DNA of 64,000 nucleotides, from NCBI GenBank assembly GCA_041946965.1, contig JBHGBM010000002.1:103008-167007 (forward strand), written 5' to 3'. The stretch is from JBHGBM01 sp041946965 (GTDB lineage: Bacteria; Acidobacteriota; Terriglobia; Bryobacterales; Bryobacteraceae). Under the pieces are notes generated by a model. That model ran no database searches and was not told the origin of the DNA. It saw nothing but the letters and a program-made list of their open reading frames with translations. The translations under genes were made by a program, and so were the position numbers. This document shows, in pieces, positions 33,569-42,723 of this stretch (positions are counted from its first letter, which is position 1; each line of letters starts with the position of its first letter).

Positions 33569-35190
33569 AAAGCCTTCTTCGTGGATGGCGCCGGCCCGCC
33601 CCAATCGGTGAAGCGCGGCCCCGTCCACGGCTCGACCCAGGCGCGCCGGGCCCATGAGTCGTACGCGGCGGAGAGCCGCTTCACGATTTCCGGCCTTTGC
33701 CCCGCGAGGTCGTTCATCTCGGAGCGGTCCGCTTCCATGTCGAACAATTCCCAGGGCTGCTCCCACTTCGCCACGAGTTTCCATTTGCCGTCGCGGACCG
33801 CGCGGTTGCCCTCGTGCATGAAGAAGATCGGCTCCTTGCGGCCCAGGTCTCCACCGGAGAACGCCGGAACCAGGCTGACACCCTGCACCGGAATCGTGGC
33901 CTTTCCGCGCACGCCCGGCGGGTATTTCGCGCCGGTCGCGTGGAGCACCGTGGGCATGATGTCGATCAGGTGTCCGGGCTGGTTGTCGAATCCGCCCCGG
34001 CGCCGGGCCGGAATACCAGCCGGCCAGTGCGCGATCAGCGGCGTGGAAACGCCCCCTTCATGTGTGAAATGCTTGTACCGGCGGAAAGGCGTGTTGGCCA
34101 GGGTGGCCCAATTCATGCCTAGGAAGACGGTGGAATCCGGCCCGCCGGGTTGGCCCCCTGTGCAGCGCCCGTCCGGCCCGGACTCGGCATTGCCGCCGTT
34201 ATCGGACATGAACAGGACCAGGGTGTTATCGAGCACGCCCCGCTTGCGGAGGCCTTCGGCAAGAGTCCCGATACTGCGGTCCATGCGGCTGATGGCCGCC
34301 GCGTAAACCGACATGATGGTGTCGAACCGTTCCCTCTCGCTCCGGCTCAAGCTGTCCCATGCGGGCGATTCCGGCGGGCGTTCCGTGAGACGCCATTTCG
34401 GATCGATAAGCCCCATGCGGATCTGCCGCTCGTAGCGCGCCTGCCGGAGTTTGTCCCAGCCCGCCATATACTTTCCGCGGAAGCGCTGGACCTCCTCCTG
34501 CGGCGCCATGAGCGGGAAATGCGGCGCGTTGTGCGCGAGGTAGAGAAAGAAGGGCTTCTTCTCCCGTCTGGCTTCATCGATGAAGCGCAGTCCGAACTCG
34601 GTCCACAGGTCGGTGCTGTACCAGGACCCGCCGCCGAGTTCGGGAGAGTTCTTCGCGACCTCGCGGCCGTTCAGGTAAAACGGCTCCTTCTCGCGTCCCT
34701 TCTGATTGGGGTAGTAGATGCCGCCGGCGCGCGAGTTGAGGCTGCGGTCGAAGCCGCGCTCCCACGGCGGAGTTCCGTGTTGCTGGCCCAGGTGCCACTT
34801 CCCGGTCATGGCCGTAAAGTAGCCGGCCGGCTTCAGCGCTTCGGCGATAGTGACGCACTCGTCGGTGAGGCGCCCCTGGTAACCGTGCGAGTTCGGTTCC
34901 ACCTTGTTGTCCAGGTGTCCCAGGCCGGCCTGGTGCGGATAGAGCCCCGTCAAGACGGAGGACCGGCTGGGGCTGCACCGGGCCGTGTTGTAGAACTGCG
35001 TGAAACGCACGCCGCCCGCGGCGAGGCGGTCCAGGTTGGGAGTCGGAATCTCACCGCCGTAGCAACCGATATCGGAGAAGCCCATATCGTCCACCAGGAC
35101 GACGACCACGTTGGGGCGGGCCGGCGCCGCCCCGGAGAGCAGGGCCGGAGCCCCTGCCGCCAGGCGAAGGAAATCTCTGCGACGAGTCAT
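33565..35190 (-). CDS. Tat-exported arylsulfatase-type (S1) sulfatase
   Basis: A 541-residue protein. The start at 35190 gives the twin-arginine signal MTRRRDFLRLAAGAPALLSG; an ATG four codons upstream is possible. The S1 sulfatase motifs are complete: NVVVVLVDDMGFSDIGCYGG (metal aspartates), CSPSRSSVLTG with Cys72 that is matured to formylglycine, GKWHLGQQ, LYLAHNAPHFPL and FMSDNGGNAE. It releases sulfate from a sulfated sugar or similar ester in the periplasm or outside. A formylglycine-generating enzyme is needed but is not in the window. Overlaps the ThuA gene by four bases. Confidence 0.93.
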   Translation of the reverse strand: MTRRRDFLRLAAGAPALLSGAAPARPNVVVVLVDDMGFSDIGCYGGEIPTPNLDRLAAGGVRFTQFYNTARCSPSRSSVLTGLYPHQAGLGHLDNKVEPNSHGYQGRLTDECVTIAEALKPAGYFTAMTGKWHLGQQHGTPPWERGFDRSLNSRAGGIYYPNQKGREKEPFYLNGREVAKNSPELGGGSWYSTDLWTEFGLRFIDEARREKKPFFLYLAHNAPHFPLMAPQEEVQRFRGKYMAGWDKLRQARYERQIRMGLIDPKWRLTERPPESPAWDSLSRSERERFDTIMSVYAAAISRMDRSIGTLAEGLRKRGVLDNTLVLFMSDNGGNAESGPDGRCTGGQPGGPDSTVFLGMNWATLANTPFRRYKHFTHEGGVSTPLIAHWPAGIPARRRGGFDNQPGHLIDIMPTVLHATGAKYPPGVRGKATIPVQGVSLVPAFSGGDLGRKEPIFFMHEGNRAVRDGKWKLVAKWEQPWELFDMEADRSEMNDLAGQRPEIVKRLSAAYDSWARRAWVEPWTGPRFTDWGGPAPSTKKAL

Positions 35191-35286
35191 TGGAAAGGCC
35201 ATCGTAGCAAGGCCGCGAGCGCCGCGGCGGCCTGGCGGCCATAACCGGACAATCCGATAATAAGTTCTCCAACGCCGATTGCGATG

Positions 35287-35292
35287 TATAAT
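35287..35292 (+). promoter_or_regulatory. Candidate -10 element for the exported isomerase-like gene A
   Basis: A perfect TATAAT preceded by TG lies 30 bases before the ATG at 35322, with AGGAGG at 35304-35309. No good -35 hexamer is found at the right distance. The 35191-35321 gap is the only upstream region for this rightward gene. Confidence 0.3.
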
Positions 35293-35321
35293 TCTCCGAG
35301 GCCAGGAGGCCATTCGAATCG

Positions 35322-36848
35322 ATGTGCTGTCTTGACAGAAGGTCATTTCTCGGTGTCGCGGCGGCCGGAGCGGCCGGCCGCGCGGTGACGGGGTCCGCTG
35401 CGGCGCCGGCGTCCTCCGGCGCGCTGGATTGGGATCCCGCGCGCCCTCAGGCGATGGTGAGCAAGAAGGTCGTGGTACAACCGCTCTTGCGCCACCAACT
35501 TGAAACCCGCAAGCCGCAGCGCTCGTGGCGCAACTGGGGTGGCGTGCACGACCCGGAGTCGGTTTCCGAGGAGATCAATCGGATCGGCGGCGAACTGGAG
35601 CAGTTGAAGGCTTCCGCCAAATTCCCCATCGAGATCCTGCCGATTGCCACCGCGAAATCCGACGAGGAGGCCGCGCGTATCCGCGATTCCAGCCGGGCCG
35701 GGGCGCTGATCCTCTACGCCGCCGGCGCCGACCGCCTCGATCCCTGCATCACGGGCAAGCGTGACAACATCATCTTCGTGCGGCACCGCTCCGGCCCGGT
35801 CTACGACTGGTACGAGAATGTCAGCAATCGCTTCCTCAGGGTGCCCGGAGACAACCTTGAGTACGACCAGTTCCGGAACTTCGAAGGCATGGGCGTGGAT
35901 GACATCGTCGTGGACGACTACGGCGAAATCCTCTGGCGGCTGCGCGCCATCCATGGCCTGCGCAACTTCATCGGGAGCCGCGCCGTCACCATCGGACGCG
36001 CGGCGGGCAAGGGTTGTCCCACGGCTCCCTCGCTGTGCCACGACCGGTACGGCATGACCGTCGTCGAGGTTCCCTATGCCGAACTCGATAAGCGGCTCAA
36101 GGCCAAACGCGCTCAAGACAGTGTCATGGCCCGCGCCAAGGCGTCCGCGGACCGGTACCTCGCCCAGCCGGGAGTGAAGCTCGAGACCGATCGCACGTTT
36201 GTCGCCAACGCGTTTCTGCTCTATTCGACTTTCAAGGAACTGATGCGGGAGAACGACGCGCAGAGCTTCACCATTATGAGTTGCATGTCCACCGTGATGC
36301 CCATCGCCGAGACCACGGCGTGCCTTGCCTTGAGCATGATGCAGGATGAAGGCCTGATCGCCTTCTGCGAATCCGATTTCGGCTCGCACCCGGCCGGGGT
36401 GTTGCTGCGCTACATCTCCGGGAATCCGGTGTTCATGCACAACCCGACGTTCCCGCACAAAGGGGTTCTCACCTGCGCCCACTGCGCCTGCCCGCGCCGC
36501 ATGAACGGCGTCAATTACGAGCCGGTGCGCATTCTGACGCACTACGAGTCCGATTACGGGGCGTCCCCGAAGGTCCAAATGCCCATAGGGCAGCAGGTGA
36601 CGCTCATCAACCCGGATTGCTCGCAAGCCCGCTGGCTCGGTTTCACGGGCCGGGTTGTGGATAATCCCTTCTTCCCGATCTGCCGCACGCAGCAGGACAT
36701 ACAGATCGAAGGCGACTGGAAGAAGTTGGCTCGCGAGATGCGGGGCTCTCACTTCATGATGGCCTACGGCGATTACCTGAAAGAAACCGGCTACTGCATG
36801 AGGAAGATCGGACTGGAGTGGCTGAATATTTCCGAGTCAGCCGCATAA
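35322..36848 (+). CDS. Tat-exported L-fucose/L-arabinose isomerase-like protein A
   Basis: A 508-residue protein. The N-terminus DRRSFLGVAAAGAAGRA is a twin-arginine signal. The middle resembles the nucleotide-sugar-like alpha/beta domains of ketose isomerases. The C-terminal half contains a CESDFGSHPAG motif (about residue 350) where FucI has its metal glutamate, then MHNPTFPHKG, a cysteine pair AHCACP, and GSHFMMAYGDY with the histidine found at the end of such active sites. Sugar isomerases are normally cytoplasmic, so export is unusual. It is a paralogue of 48394-49818 and 50016-51473. It precedes TonB-dependent receptor 3 by 62 bases in the same direction and is probably co-transcribed with it. 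The isomerase reaction is inferred from motifs, not shown. Confidence 0.72.
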   Translation: MCCLDRRSFLGVAAAGAAGRAVTGSAAAPASSGALDWDPARPQAMVSKKVVVQPLLRHQLETRKPQRSWRNWGGVHDPESVSEEINRIGGELEQLKASAKFPIEILPIATAKSDEEAARIRDSSRAGALILYAAGADRLDPCITGKRDNIIFVRHRSGPVYDWYENVSNRFLRVPGDNLEYDQFRNFEGMGVDDIVVDDYGEILWRLRAIHGLRNFIGSRAVTIGRAAGKGCPTAPSLCHDRYGMTVVEVPYAELDKRLKAKRAQDSVMARAKASADRYLAQPGVKLETDRTFVANAFLLYSTFKELMRENDAQSFTIMSCMSTVMPIAETTACLALSMMQDEGLIAFCESDFGSHPAGVLLRYISGNPVFMHNPTFPHKGVLTCAHCACPRRMNGVNYEPVRILTHYESDYGASPKVQMPIGQQVTLINPDCSQARWLGFTGRVVDNPFFPICRTQQDIQIEGDWKKLAREMRGSHFMMAYGDYLKETGYCMRKIGLEWLNISESAA

Positions 36849-36860
36849 CGAACACTGGCC

Positions 36861-36888
36861 GGCGGCCGGCATGTCGCGGCCGGCCGCC
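36861..36888 (+). other. GC-rich hairpin between isomerase-like gene A and receptor 3
   Basis: GGCGGCCGG (36861-36869) pairs with CCGGCCGCC (36880-36888) around a 10-base loop, without a following T-run. It could attenuate transcription into the receptor or stabilise the upstream mRNA end. Confidence 0.35.
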
Positions 36889-36910
36889 GTAACCTTACCG
36901 GGAGAAAGCC

Positions 36911-39900
36911 ATGCAATCGCTAAGGAGTTATTTCCACCTCACGTCTGCATTTCTGCTCGTTACCGCGCTCTTTATCATTCCGGCATCCCTGCACGCGCAG
37001 GCGGTGACCGGAAGCCTGCTCGGAACGGTGACGGACGCATCGGGCGGCGCCGTGCCGGGCGCCAAGGTCACCATCACCGAAACCAACACCGGCATCGCCC
37101 GGACCGCGCAAACCAACGAGAGCGGAAACTACGCCTTCCCGGCGCTCGAACCGGGCGTCTACCGCGTCGCGGTTGAGCACACCGGTTTCCGCACGGCGGT
37201 CAAGGATGGGATCAACCTGCTGGTGAACACCACCATGCGCGCCAACCTGGAATTGCAGCCGGGCGCGGTCACCGAGCAGATCACCGTCAGGGCGGAGGTG
37301 CCGATCCTGCAAACGGACCGCTCCGACACGGGCCGCAAGATCGAAGCCGCGCAGTTGGAAAACGTGCCGCTCCCTTACGGGCGCAATTATTTCGCACTGC
37401 TGAACCTGGTGCCGGGCACCACGCGCGCCTTCCAGCCCCATTCGGAATTCTTCAATTCCCAAGGCTCGCTGGGAACGCAGGTGAACGGCGTCAGCCGTAT
37501 CGGCAACAACGTGCAGTTCGAGGGCGTGGACAACAATCACGGCACCGGGCTGCTCACGGTGCTGAACCCGCCGATTGAAGCCCTGGAAACCGTCGACGTC
37601 AGCACGAGCAACTACGAAGCCGAGCTGGGGCGCGCCGGCGGCGCGGTGGTCAACATGATGCTGAAGTCCGGCACCAACGACCTGCACGGCGCCGCTTACT
37701 GGTTCCACGCGGACAGCGCCCTCGCCGCCCGTGAGACGTTCCAGCCGTCGAAGCCGGTGACGACGTACAACCAGTGGGGTTTCAACCTGGGCGGACCGAT
37801 CCGCAAGAACAGGACTTTCTTCTTCGGCGACTTCTTGCAGACCAAGGACCGCCGCGGCGACAGCTACATCATCTCGGTCCCGACCGCCGCGCTGCGCTCG
37901 GGCGATTTCAGCAGTCTCGCATCCCGGGCCGTAATCTACGATCCGGCGCTGGGTAACCGCGACACGGGCGCGGGACGGCAGCCGTTCCCGGGCAACCGCA
38001 TTCCGGACGCCCGCATCAGCGCCATCTCCAAGAAGATCCTGGCGATGACGCCGCTTCCCAACCTGGGATCCGACATCGTCAACAACTTCAACGGCTCTAC
38101 GACGCGAAAGAAGGACATGGACTCGTTCGACGTCAAGGTCGATCACCAGCAGACGCCCAATGATCGTTTCTCCGTGCGCTACAGTTTCGAGAAGCCCGTG
38201 GTGACCGACCCGGGCCGGTTCGGCATCGTGGGCGGAGGCGGAAAAGGATTCGCCGGCACCGGCGTGAACCGCACGCACGGCGCGGGCCTCAACTACACGC
38301 ACCTGTTCTCGCCCAGTTTCCTTACGGAGGCGAGGTTCGGACTGAGCCGCTATCACAACATCGCCGAAACCGAGGACGCGGGCACCAACGCGGCCGAAGC
38401 CATCGGGATCAAGGGCGTGAACATGGACCGGTGGACCAGCGGTATGACCTCCATCAATGTGGGCGGCTACGCCAACCCGCTGGTCGGATTCGCCAGCAGC
38501 CTGCCCTGGAACCGCGCCGACACCAACTTCAACTTTGTCAGCAATTGGAGCAAGCTGTACCGCAACCACACGGTCAAGTTCGGCACCGACATACGGCGCG
38601 TCCGCGAAGAGGGCAAGTGGACCCATCTGGCGGGCGGCGCACGCGGGGAATACCAGTTCGCGAACAACCAGACGGCGATCCCCGGCTCCCCGGTCCTCGC
38701 CCAGGCAAACGCGCTGGCATCGTTCCTCCTGGACGTGCCTTCGCTATTCCAGCGCGCCCTGCCCGGCGTGTTTCCGTCCCGCAGGACTACCCCGATATTC
38801 ACCTACGTTCAGGACAAGTGGCAAGCGACTCCCAAACTGACCCTCGATTTGGGCTTGCGCCATGACTTCTATCCGCCGTATACCCCGCGTCTGGTGGCCG
38901 GGTTCTCCAACTACGACTTCACGAACAACACCTTCGTGGTCGCCGGCGTGGGCGGCAATCCGATGAACCTGGGGCGCAAGACTTATTACACGGGCTTCGC
39001 CCCCCGCGCCGGCGCCGCCTACCGCATCGACGCCAAGACGGTGATCCGCGGCGGATTCGGGATCAGTTGGTTCCCATATCCCGATAATCAATACGCCTGG
39101 GACAACTACCCCGTGAAGGACTGCAATATCTACAGCGCCCTGAGCACGTATGGTCAGGCGCTGAGTTCCCCGGGAGTGTACGGTTCCATGGCGACCGGCT
39201 ATCCGGCGCCTCAGCCCGCGCCGATCTCCTCCAACGGCATTATCTCGGGGGGCACCGCCTACCTGCTCTCCCAAAGCGTCAACGTGGTTCCGCTGGATTA
39301 CCGCGAGGGCTACGTCGAAACCTGGAATTTCGCGCTACAGCGCCAATTGCCGAAGAGTTTCACCATCGAGGCTGCCTACGTAGGCAACCACACCGTACGG
39401 GCGCCGATTGCGTACAACCTGAATGCCGGGATGACGTTTAATACAGGCGCCGCAGGCAGGCCCCTATACCAGAAGTTCGGAAAGAATGCGGACGTTCTGT
39501 ACCGCTACGCGGGCTACAGCAACAACTACAACAGCCTGCAAGTGAAGGTGGACCGCCGCTACAGCCGCGGGTTCCTGATGACCACGGCTTACACCTACGG
39601 CAAAGCGCTCGGCTACGCTCCCGAGACCGGCGGACTCTGGAATTACCTCCAGCCCCGGCGCAACTACTCGCGCCTGAGCTTCGACCGCGCGCACACCTTC
39701 GTCCAGAGCTACGTGTATGAGTTGCCGTTCGGCAAGGGCAAGCCCTGGCTTCAGAGCGGCCCCGGGCGCTGGATCCTGGGAGACTGGCAGGTCAGCGGCA
39801 TCCTGACGCTGATGACCGGTCTGCCCCTCACCTTCGGCACCACTGTGAGCGCGAACACGCCGGGCAGCAGTATCACGCCCGACCAGACGGGCCCGATCGC

Positions 39901-40276
39901 CGTGCGGCATATGGTCGCCGGCCCCCGGGGTTCCGAGCTGTGGTTCGACACTTCACCCTTCAGGCAACCGCTGGACGCGGACGGCAAGACGCCCCATTTC
40001 GGAAACCTGGGGCGCAACAACTTCGATGGACCGGGGCTGGGCGATCTCGACTTCTCGCTGTTCCGCAAATTCCAGATGACCGAGCGCATCAGGGGCGAAC
40101 TTCGCTTCGAGAGTTTCAATTTCACAAACACGCCGGCGTTTTCGAATCCGAACACGAGCGTGGGAAGCGTCGATTTCGGCAAGATCACGGGAACGCTGGC
40201 CGGCCTGATTGCGAACCAAAGCGTCGGCGGCGTCGGGCCGCGTTCCATTCAGCTCGGCCTGAAGCTGAGCTTTTAG
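36911..40276 (+). CDS. Oar-type TonB-dependent receptor 3
   Basis: A 1,121-residue outer-membrane receptor with a signal peptide (cleavage near LHAQ, about residue 30), a carboxypeptidase-regulatory-like domain (GSLLGTVTDASGGAVPGAKV), a plug (LENVPLPYGRNYFALLNLVP; YEAELGRAGGAVVNMMLKSG) and a barrel ending in RSIQLGLKLSF. GGGAG lies seven bases before the ATG. It follows isomerase-like gene A and converges, with only 11 bases between, on the GH67-N-like gene. Confidence 0.92.
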   Translation: MQSLRSYFHLTSAFLLVTALFIIPASLHAQAVTGSLLGTVTDASGGAVPGAKVTITETNTGIARTAQTNESGNYAFPALEPGVYRVAVEHTGFRTAVKDGINLLVNTTMRANLELQPGAVTEQITVRAEVPILQTDRSDTGRKIEAAQLENVPLPYGRNYFALLNLVPGTTRAFQPHSEFFNSQGSLGTQVNGVSRIGNNVQFEGVDNNHGTGLLTVLNPPIEALETVDVSTSNYEAELGRAGGAVVNMMLKSGTNDLHGAAYWFHADSALAARETFQPSKPVTTYNQWGFNLGGPIRKNRTFFFGDFLQTKDRRGDSYIISVPTAALRSGDFSSLASRAVIYDPALGNRDTGAGRQPFPGNRIPDARISAISKKILAMTPLPNLGSDIVNNFNGSTTRKKDMDSFDVKVDHQQTPNDRFSVRYSFEKPVVTDPGRFGIVGGGGKGFAGTGVNRTHGAGLNYTHLFSPSFLTEARFGLSRYHNIAETEDAGTNAAEAIGIKGVNMDRWTSGMTSINVGGYANPLVGFASSLPWNRADTNFNFVSNWSKLYRNHTVKFGTDIRRVREEGKWTHLAGGARGEYQFANNQTAIPGSPVLAQANALASFLLDVPSLFQRALPGVFPSRRTTPIFTYVQDKWQATPKLTLDLGLRHDFYPPYTPRLVAGFSNYDFTNNTFVVAGVGGNPMNLGRKTYYTGFAPRAGAAYRIDAKTVIRGGFGISWFPYPDNQYAWDNYPVKDCNIYSALSTYGQALSSPGVYGSMATGYPAPQPAPISSNGIISGGTAYLLSQSVNVVPLDYREGYVETWNFALQRQLPKSFTIEAAYVGNHTVRAPIAYNLNAGMTFNTGAAGRPLYQKFGKNADVLYRYAGYSNNYNSLQVKVDRRYSRGFLMTTAYTYGKALGYAPETGGLWNYLQPRRNYSRLSFDRAHTFVQSYVYELPFGKGKPWLQSGPGRWILGDWQVSGILTLMTGLPLTFGTTVSANTPGSSITPDQTGPIAVRHMVAGPRGSELWFDTSPFRQPLDADGKTPHFGNLGRNNFDGPGLGDLDFSLFRKFQMTERIRGELRFESFNFTNTPAFSNPNTSVGSVDFGKITGTLAGLIANQSVGGVGPRSIQLGLKLSF

Positions 40277-40287
40277 CACCGGCGTCT

Positions 40288-42723
40288 TCAACGGAGCGGT
40301 TCCAAAACCGCGGCGCGGAGAAAGACCCTGCCTTGCGCCGGGCGGATCTCCAGCGCGAGCGTCCCGGACTCTATCGCCGCCTCGCGTTCGAGGCGCACGA
40401 GCCCGCCGGAGCCTTTCAGTTCGGCCCTCTGTCCAAGACATTCGAAAACGGCCGGCTCGCGGTCGAGCACTTCCAGTTGCACTTTGTACCGGCCCGGCGC
40501 CAGGCGGTCGCCGGTGATCGGGCCGATTTTCAAACCCAACGGCTTCTCGATCACGATCGCGTCTTCCACCGCCGGCGCGCCGGTTTCCTTTTCGCCCAGG
40601 GTCTTCCACATCCGCTTCCCGTCATCGACGTAGAACGTGTTCGCCCCGGCGCCTTGCGCGAGCGGCTCGTGCTGCGTGGGGCCGAAACGGATCCGCACCG
40701 GTTCGAGCCCGACGGCCTGCCGTATCGACAGGATGTACGGCAGCCAGCGCAGGTTCAGCGAGACGATGAGCGCCTCTTCACCGCGGCTGATCTTGCCGCG
40801 GCGCGCCGCCTGCACATAGCCGCCGATGACGGCCCGCGCGTCGGCCTTCTCGATCTCGCCGCGGGCTTCTTCGAAAGCGCCTTTCTTGAGCGCCGCGTCG
40901 GCCCGCTCCCAAGCGGTCTGGGCCTCAAAGAAGGCCAGAATGAACCGCTCGTAATCGCGGAAGTAGTCGAACAACTCGCCCCTGCCGTTGAGACGTTCCA
41001 ACATTTCCAGCCGGGAACGCCCGTCGGCCATGGTCTTGGCGGGTTCCTTCAGCGGCGTGTCCATGAAGCGGTTGCTGGTTTCCCGGCCGAACATCGGCGC
41101 CTCGGTGAGGAACCGCAGCAGGTACTCGCCGAACCCCTTGCCGGCCACCCTGGCGCAGGTGCTCGCCAGCGGCTCTCCGGCAGTCGCCTTCCAGGACTGC
41201 GTGGCGAGGCTGCGGAAATACATGTCGAGCGGGCGGGTGGTCCAGTGAATGATGCCGAACCCCCGCGCCCCGCGTTCCTGCAACATCGCGGGGAAGTTCG
41301 GGAAAGGCGTATAGGGACGCCCGATGTAGGTGCGGTCGTCGTGGTGCGCCCAAACGATGGGAATCAGCTTGCGCCCGGACTGCACCGCCTGGAGCTGTTG
41401 CAGCCCTTCAGGCGTATCGATCAGGGTCTGCCAATCGAGCGGGATGACCGTGACGTTCCGCGGCACCAGCGCATCGGCCGCCTTGAGGAACGGAAACCGC
41501 CAGGAGCCGGTGGCCAGTTCCACGTCCGCACGTCCGATCTCTCTCAACGCCCGGCCGAAAGCTTTGATCACCTTCGCAAGCCCGAACATGCCGGGCGCGT
41601 CCTTCGCCTCGCGGAGCCAGGGCCGCTTCGCGCATTCGGAGGCGAACTCGGCCCGCCAGGCCGGCGGCAGATTGCCGGTCTGAAGATTCCGCCACGGCGT
41701 GCGGTCGGTCCGGAACCAGACCGCCAGCCGGTCAATCTGCGGATACGCGCCAAAAAGCTGCTCCGCCTGCGCCTTGTAGTACGCATAGCCTTCCGGCGTG
41801 TCCGGGTTGGCGAATTCATACCTGCCGTCGGAGAAGCGGGCCGAAGCGGGCAGCGTGCGAATGATGTTCTGCGGGTTTGCCGACTCCGTATCCACGTCCA
41901 GCGCGAACGTGATGTGCATGCCGCGGCTCCGCGCGTGCGCGAAGACCTTCTTCATGAGCGCGACGGCGGCTTCGGACCGCTCGGCCTCGGGCACCTTCGC
42001 CACGCTGGCGCCGAACACCGGATCCGTGAAGACCTCTCCCCCAATCAACCGCCGTACATCGTTGACGTGCTGCGTGCCCCAGTCCCGCCCGGCTCGCGTC
42101 GTGGCCAGGTAGCCCACGGGCTTCTCCTGCCCGTTGTGCCGGAAGCGGAACATCGGGTTGTTGCCGTAGGCGTGCACCATCACGGTGTTGAAGCGCATTT
42201 TAGCGGACTGGTCGATGTAGCGCTGCCAGTCGGCCAACTCCCAGCTCGACGCGCTGCTGAGAAAATTGTGCCAGTTGAAAACCATGCGGTCCGTCAGCAG
42301 CGGCGCATCCTCGAAGGCCCAGCCGCCGAAGGAGAAGGCTTCCGTTCTTACGGGCACGGTTTCGCTCGAAAGATAGAAGCCGCAACCGAGCCTTTCAAGC
42401 AGCGCGTACACGGCGTAGAGCGTGCCCCGCGCGTCTGCACCGGCAACCGTCGCTGTGTCACCCGCGACGGATATGCGGAAGCTCTCCGGCCGGGCGGGCG
42501 TCTTGTCCTTTTGCACGCCGACAAGGATCTTCTTTCCCCCGGCCGGCGCGGTGTCCGCCACCGAAAACGCCGCCTTCGGGTACATGCGCCCAAGGTAGAG
42601 CGCGAGTTCCCTCGCCGCCAGTTTTTCTTCGGGCCTGCCGCCCGCTTTCGACACCACGGCAACGCGCACTTGAGCCAGGCATGACAGCCCGGAAACGAAA
42701 AACACTACCGCCGCTCGCCTCAC
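40288..42723 (-). CDS. Exported alpha-glucuronidase-like (GH67-N-type) protein
   Basis: An 811-residue protein starting with GTG at 42723 (GTGA overlap with the previous gene). A signal peptide (AVVFFVSGLSCLAQ) is followed by an N-terminal domain (about residues 20-120) with RGTLYAVYALLERLGCGFYL, the segment typical of the N-terminal domain shared by GH67/GH115-like alpha-glucuronidases. The centre looks like a TIM-barrel with FNTVMVHAYGNNPMF, HITFALDVDT and LIPIVWAHHDDRTY. No exact family was recognised. It probably removes uronic acid or related groups from a glycan. It lies directly after the GH115-like gene and the two may act in sequence. Confidence 0.62.
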   Translation of the reverse strand: MRRAAVVFFVSGLSCLAQVRVAVVSKAGGRPEEKLAARELALYLGRMYPKAAFSVADTAPAGGKKILVGVQKDKTPARPESFRISVAGDTATVAGADARGTLYAVYALLERLGCGFYLSSETVPVRTEAFSFGGWAFEDAPLLTDRMVFNWHNFLSSASSWELADWQRYIDQSAKMRFNTVMVHAYGNNPMFRFRHNGQEKPVGYLATTRAGRDWGTQHVNDVRRLIGGEVFTDPVFGASVAKVPEAERSEAAVALMKKVFAHARSRGMHITFALDVDTESANPQNIIRTLPASARFSDGRYEFANPDTPEGYAYYKAQAEQLFGAYPQIDRLAVWFRTDRTPWRNLQTGNLPPAWRAEFASECAKRPWLREAKDAPGMFGLAKVIKAFGRALREIGRADVELATGSWRFPFLKAADALVPRNVTVIPLDWQTLIDTPEGLQQLQAVQSGRKLIPIVWAHHDDRTYIGRPYTPFPNFPAMLQERGARGFGIIHWTTRPLDMYFRSLATQSWKATAGEPLASTCARVAGKGFGEYLLRFLTEAPMFGRETSNRFMDTPLKEPAKTMADGRSRLEMLERLNGRGELFDYFRDYERFILAFFEAQTAWERADAALKKGAFEEARGEIEKADARAVIGGYVQAARRGKISRGEEALIVSLNLRWLPYILSIRQAVGLEPVRIRFGPTQHEPLAQGAGANTFYVDDGKRMWKTLGEKETGAPAVEDAIVIEKPLGLKIGPITGDRLAPGRYKVQLEVLDREPAVFECLGQRAELKGSGGLVRLEREAAIESGTLALEIRPAQGRVFLRAAVLEPLR

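Noticed and set aside
39940..42684. A 914-codon plus-strand frame over the GH67-N-like gene
   Set aside because: It is antisense to a gene with a signal peptide and family motifs and starts inside receptor 3 in another frame; no independent coding evidence.
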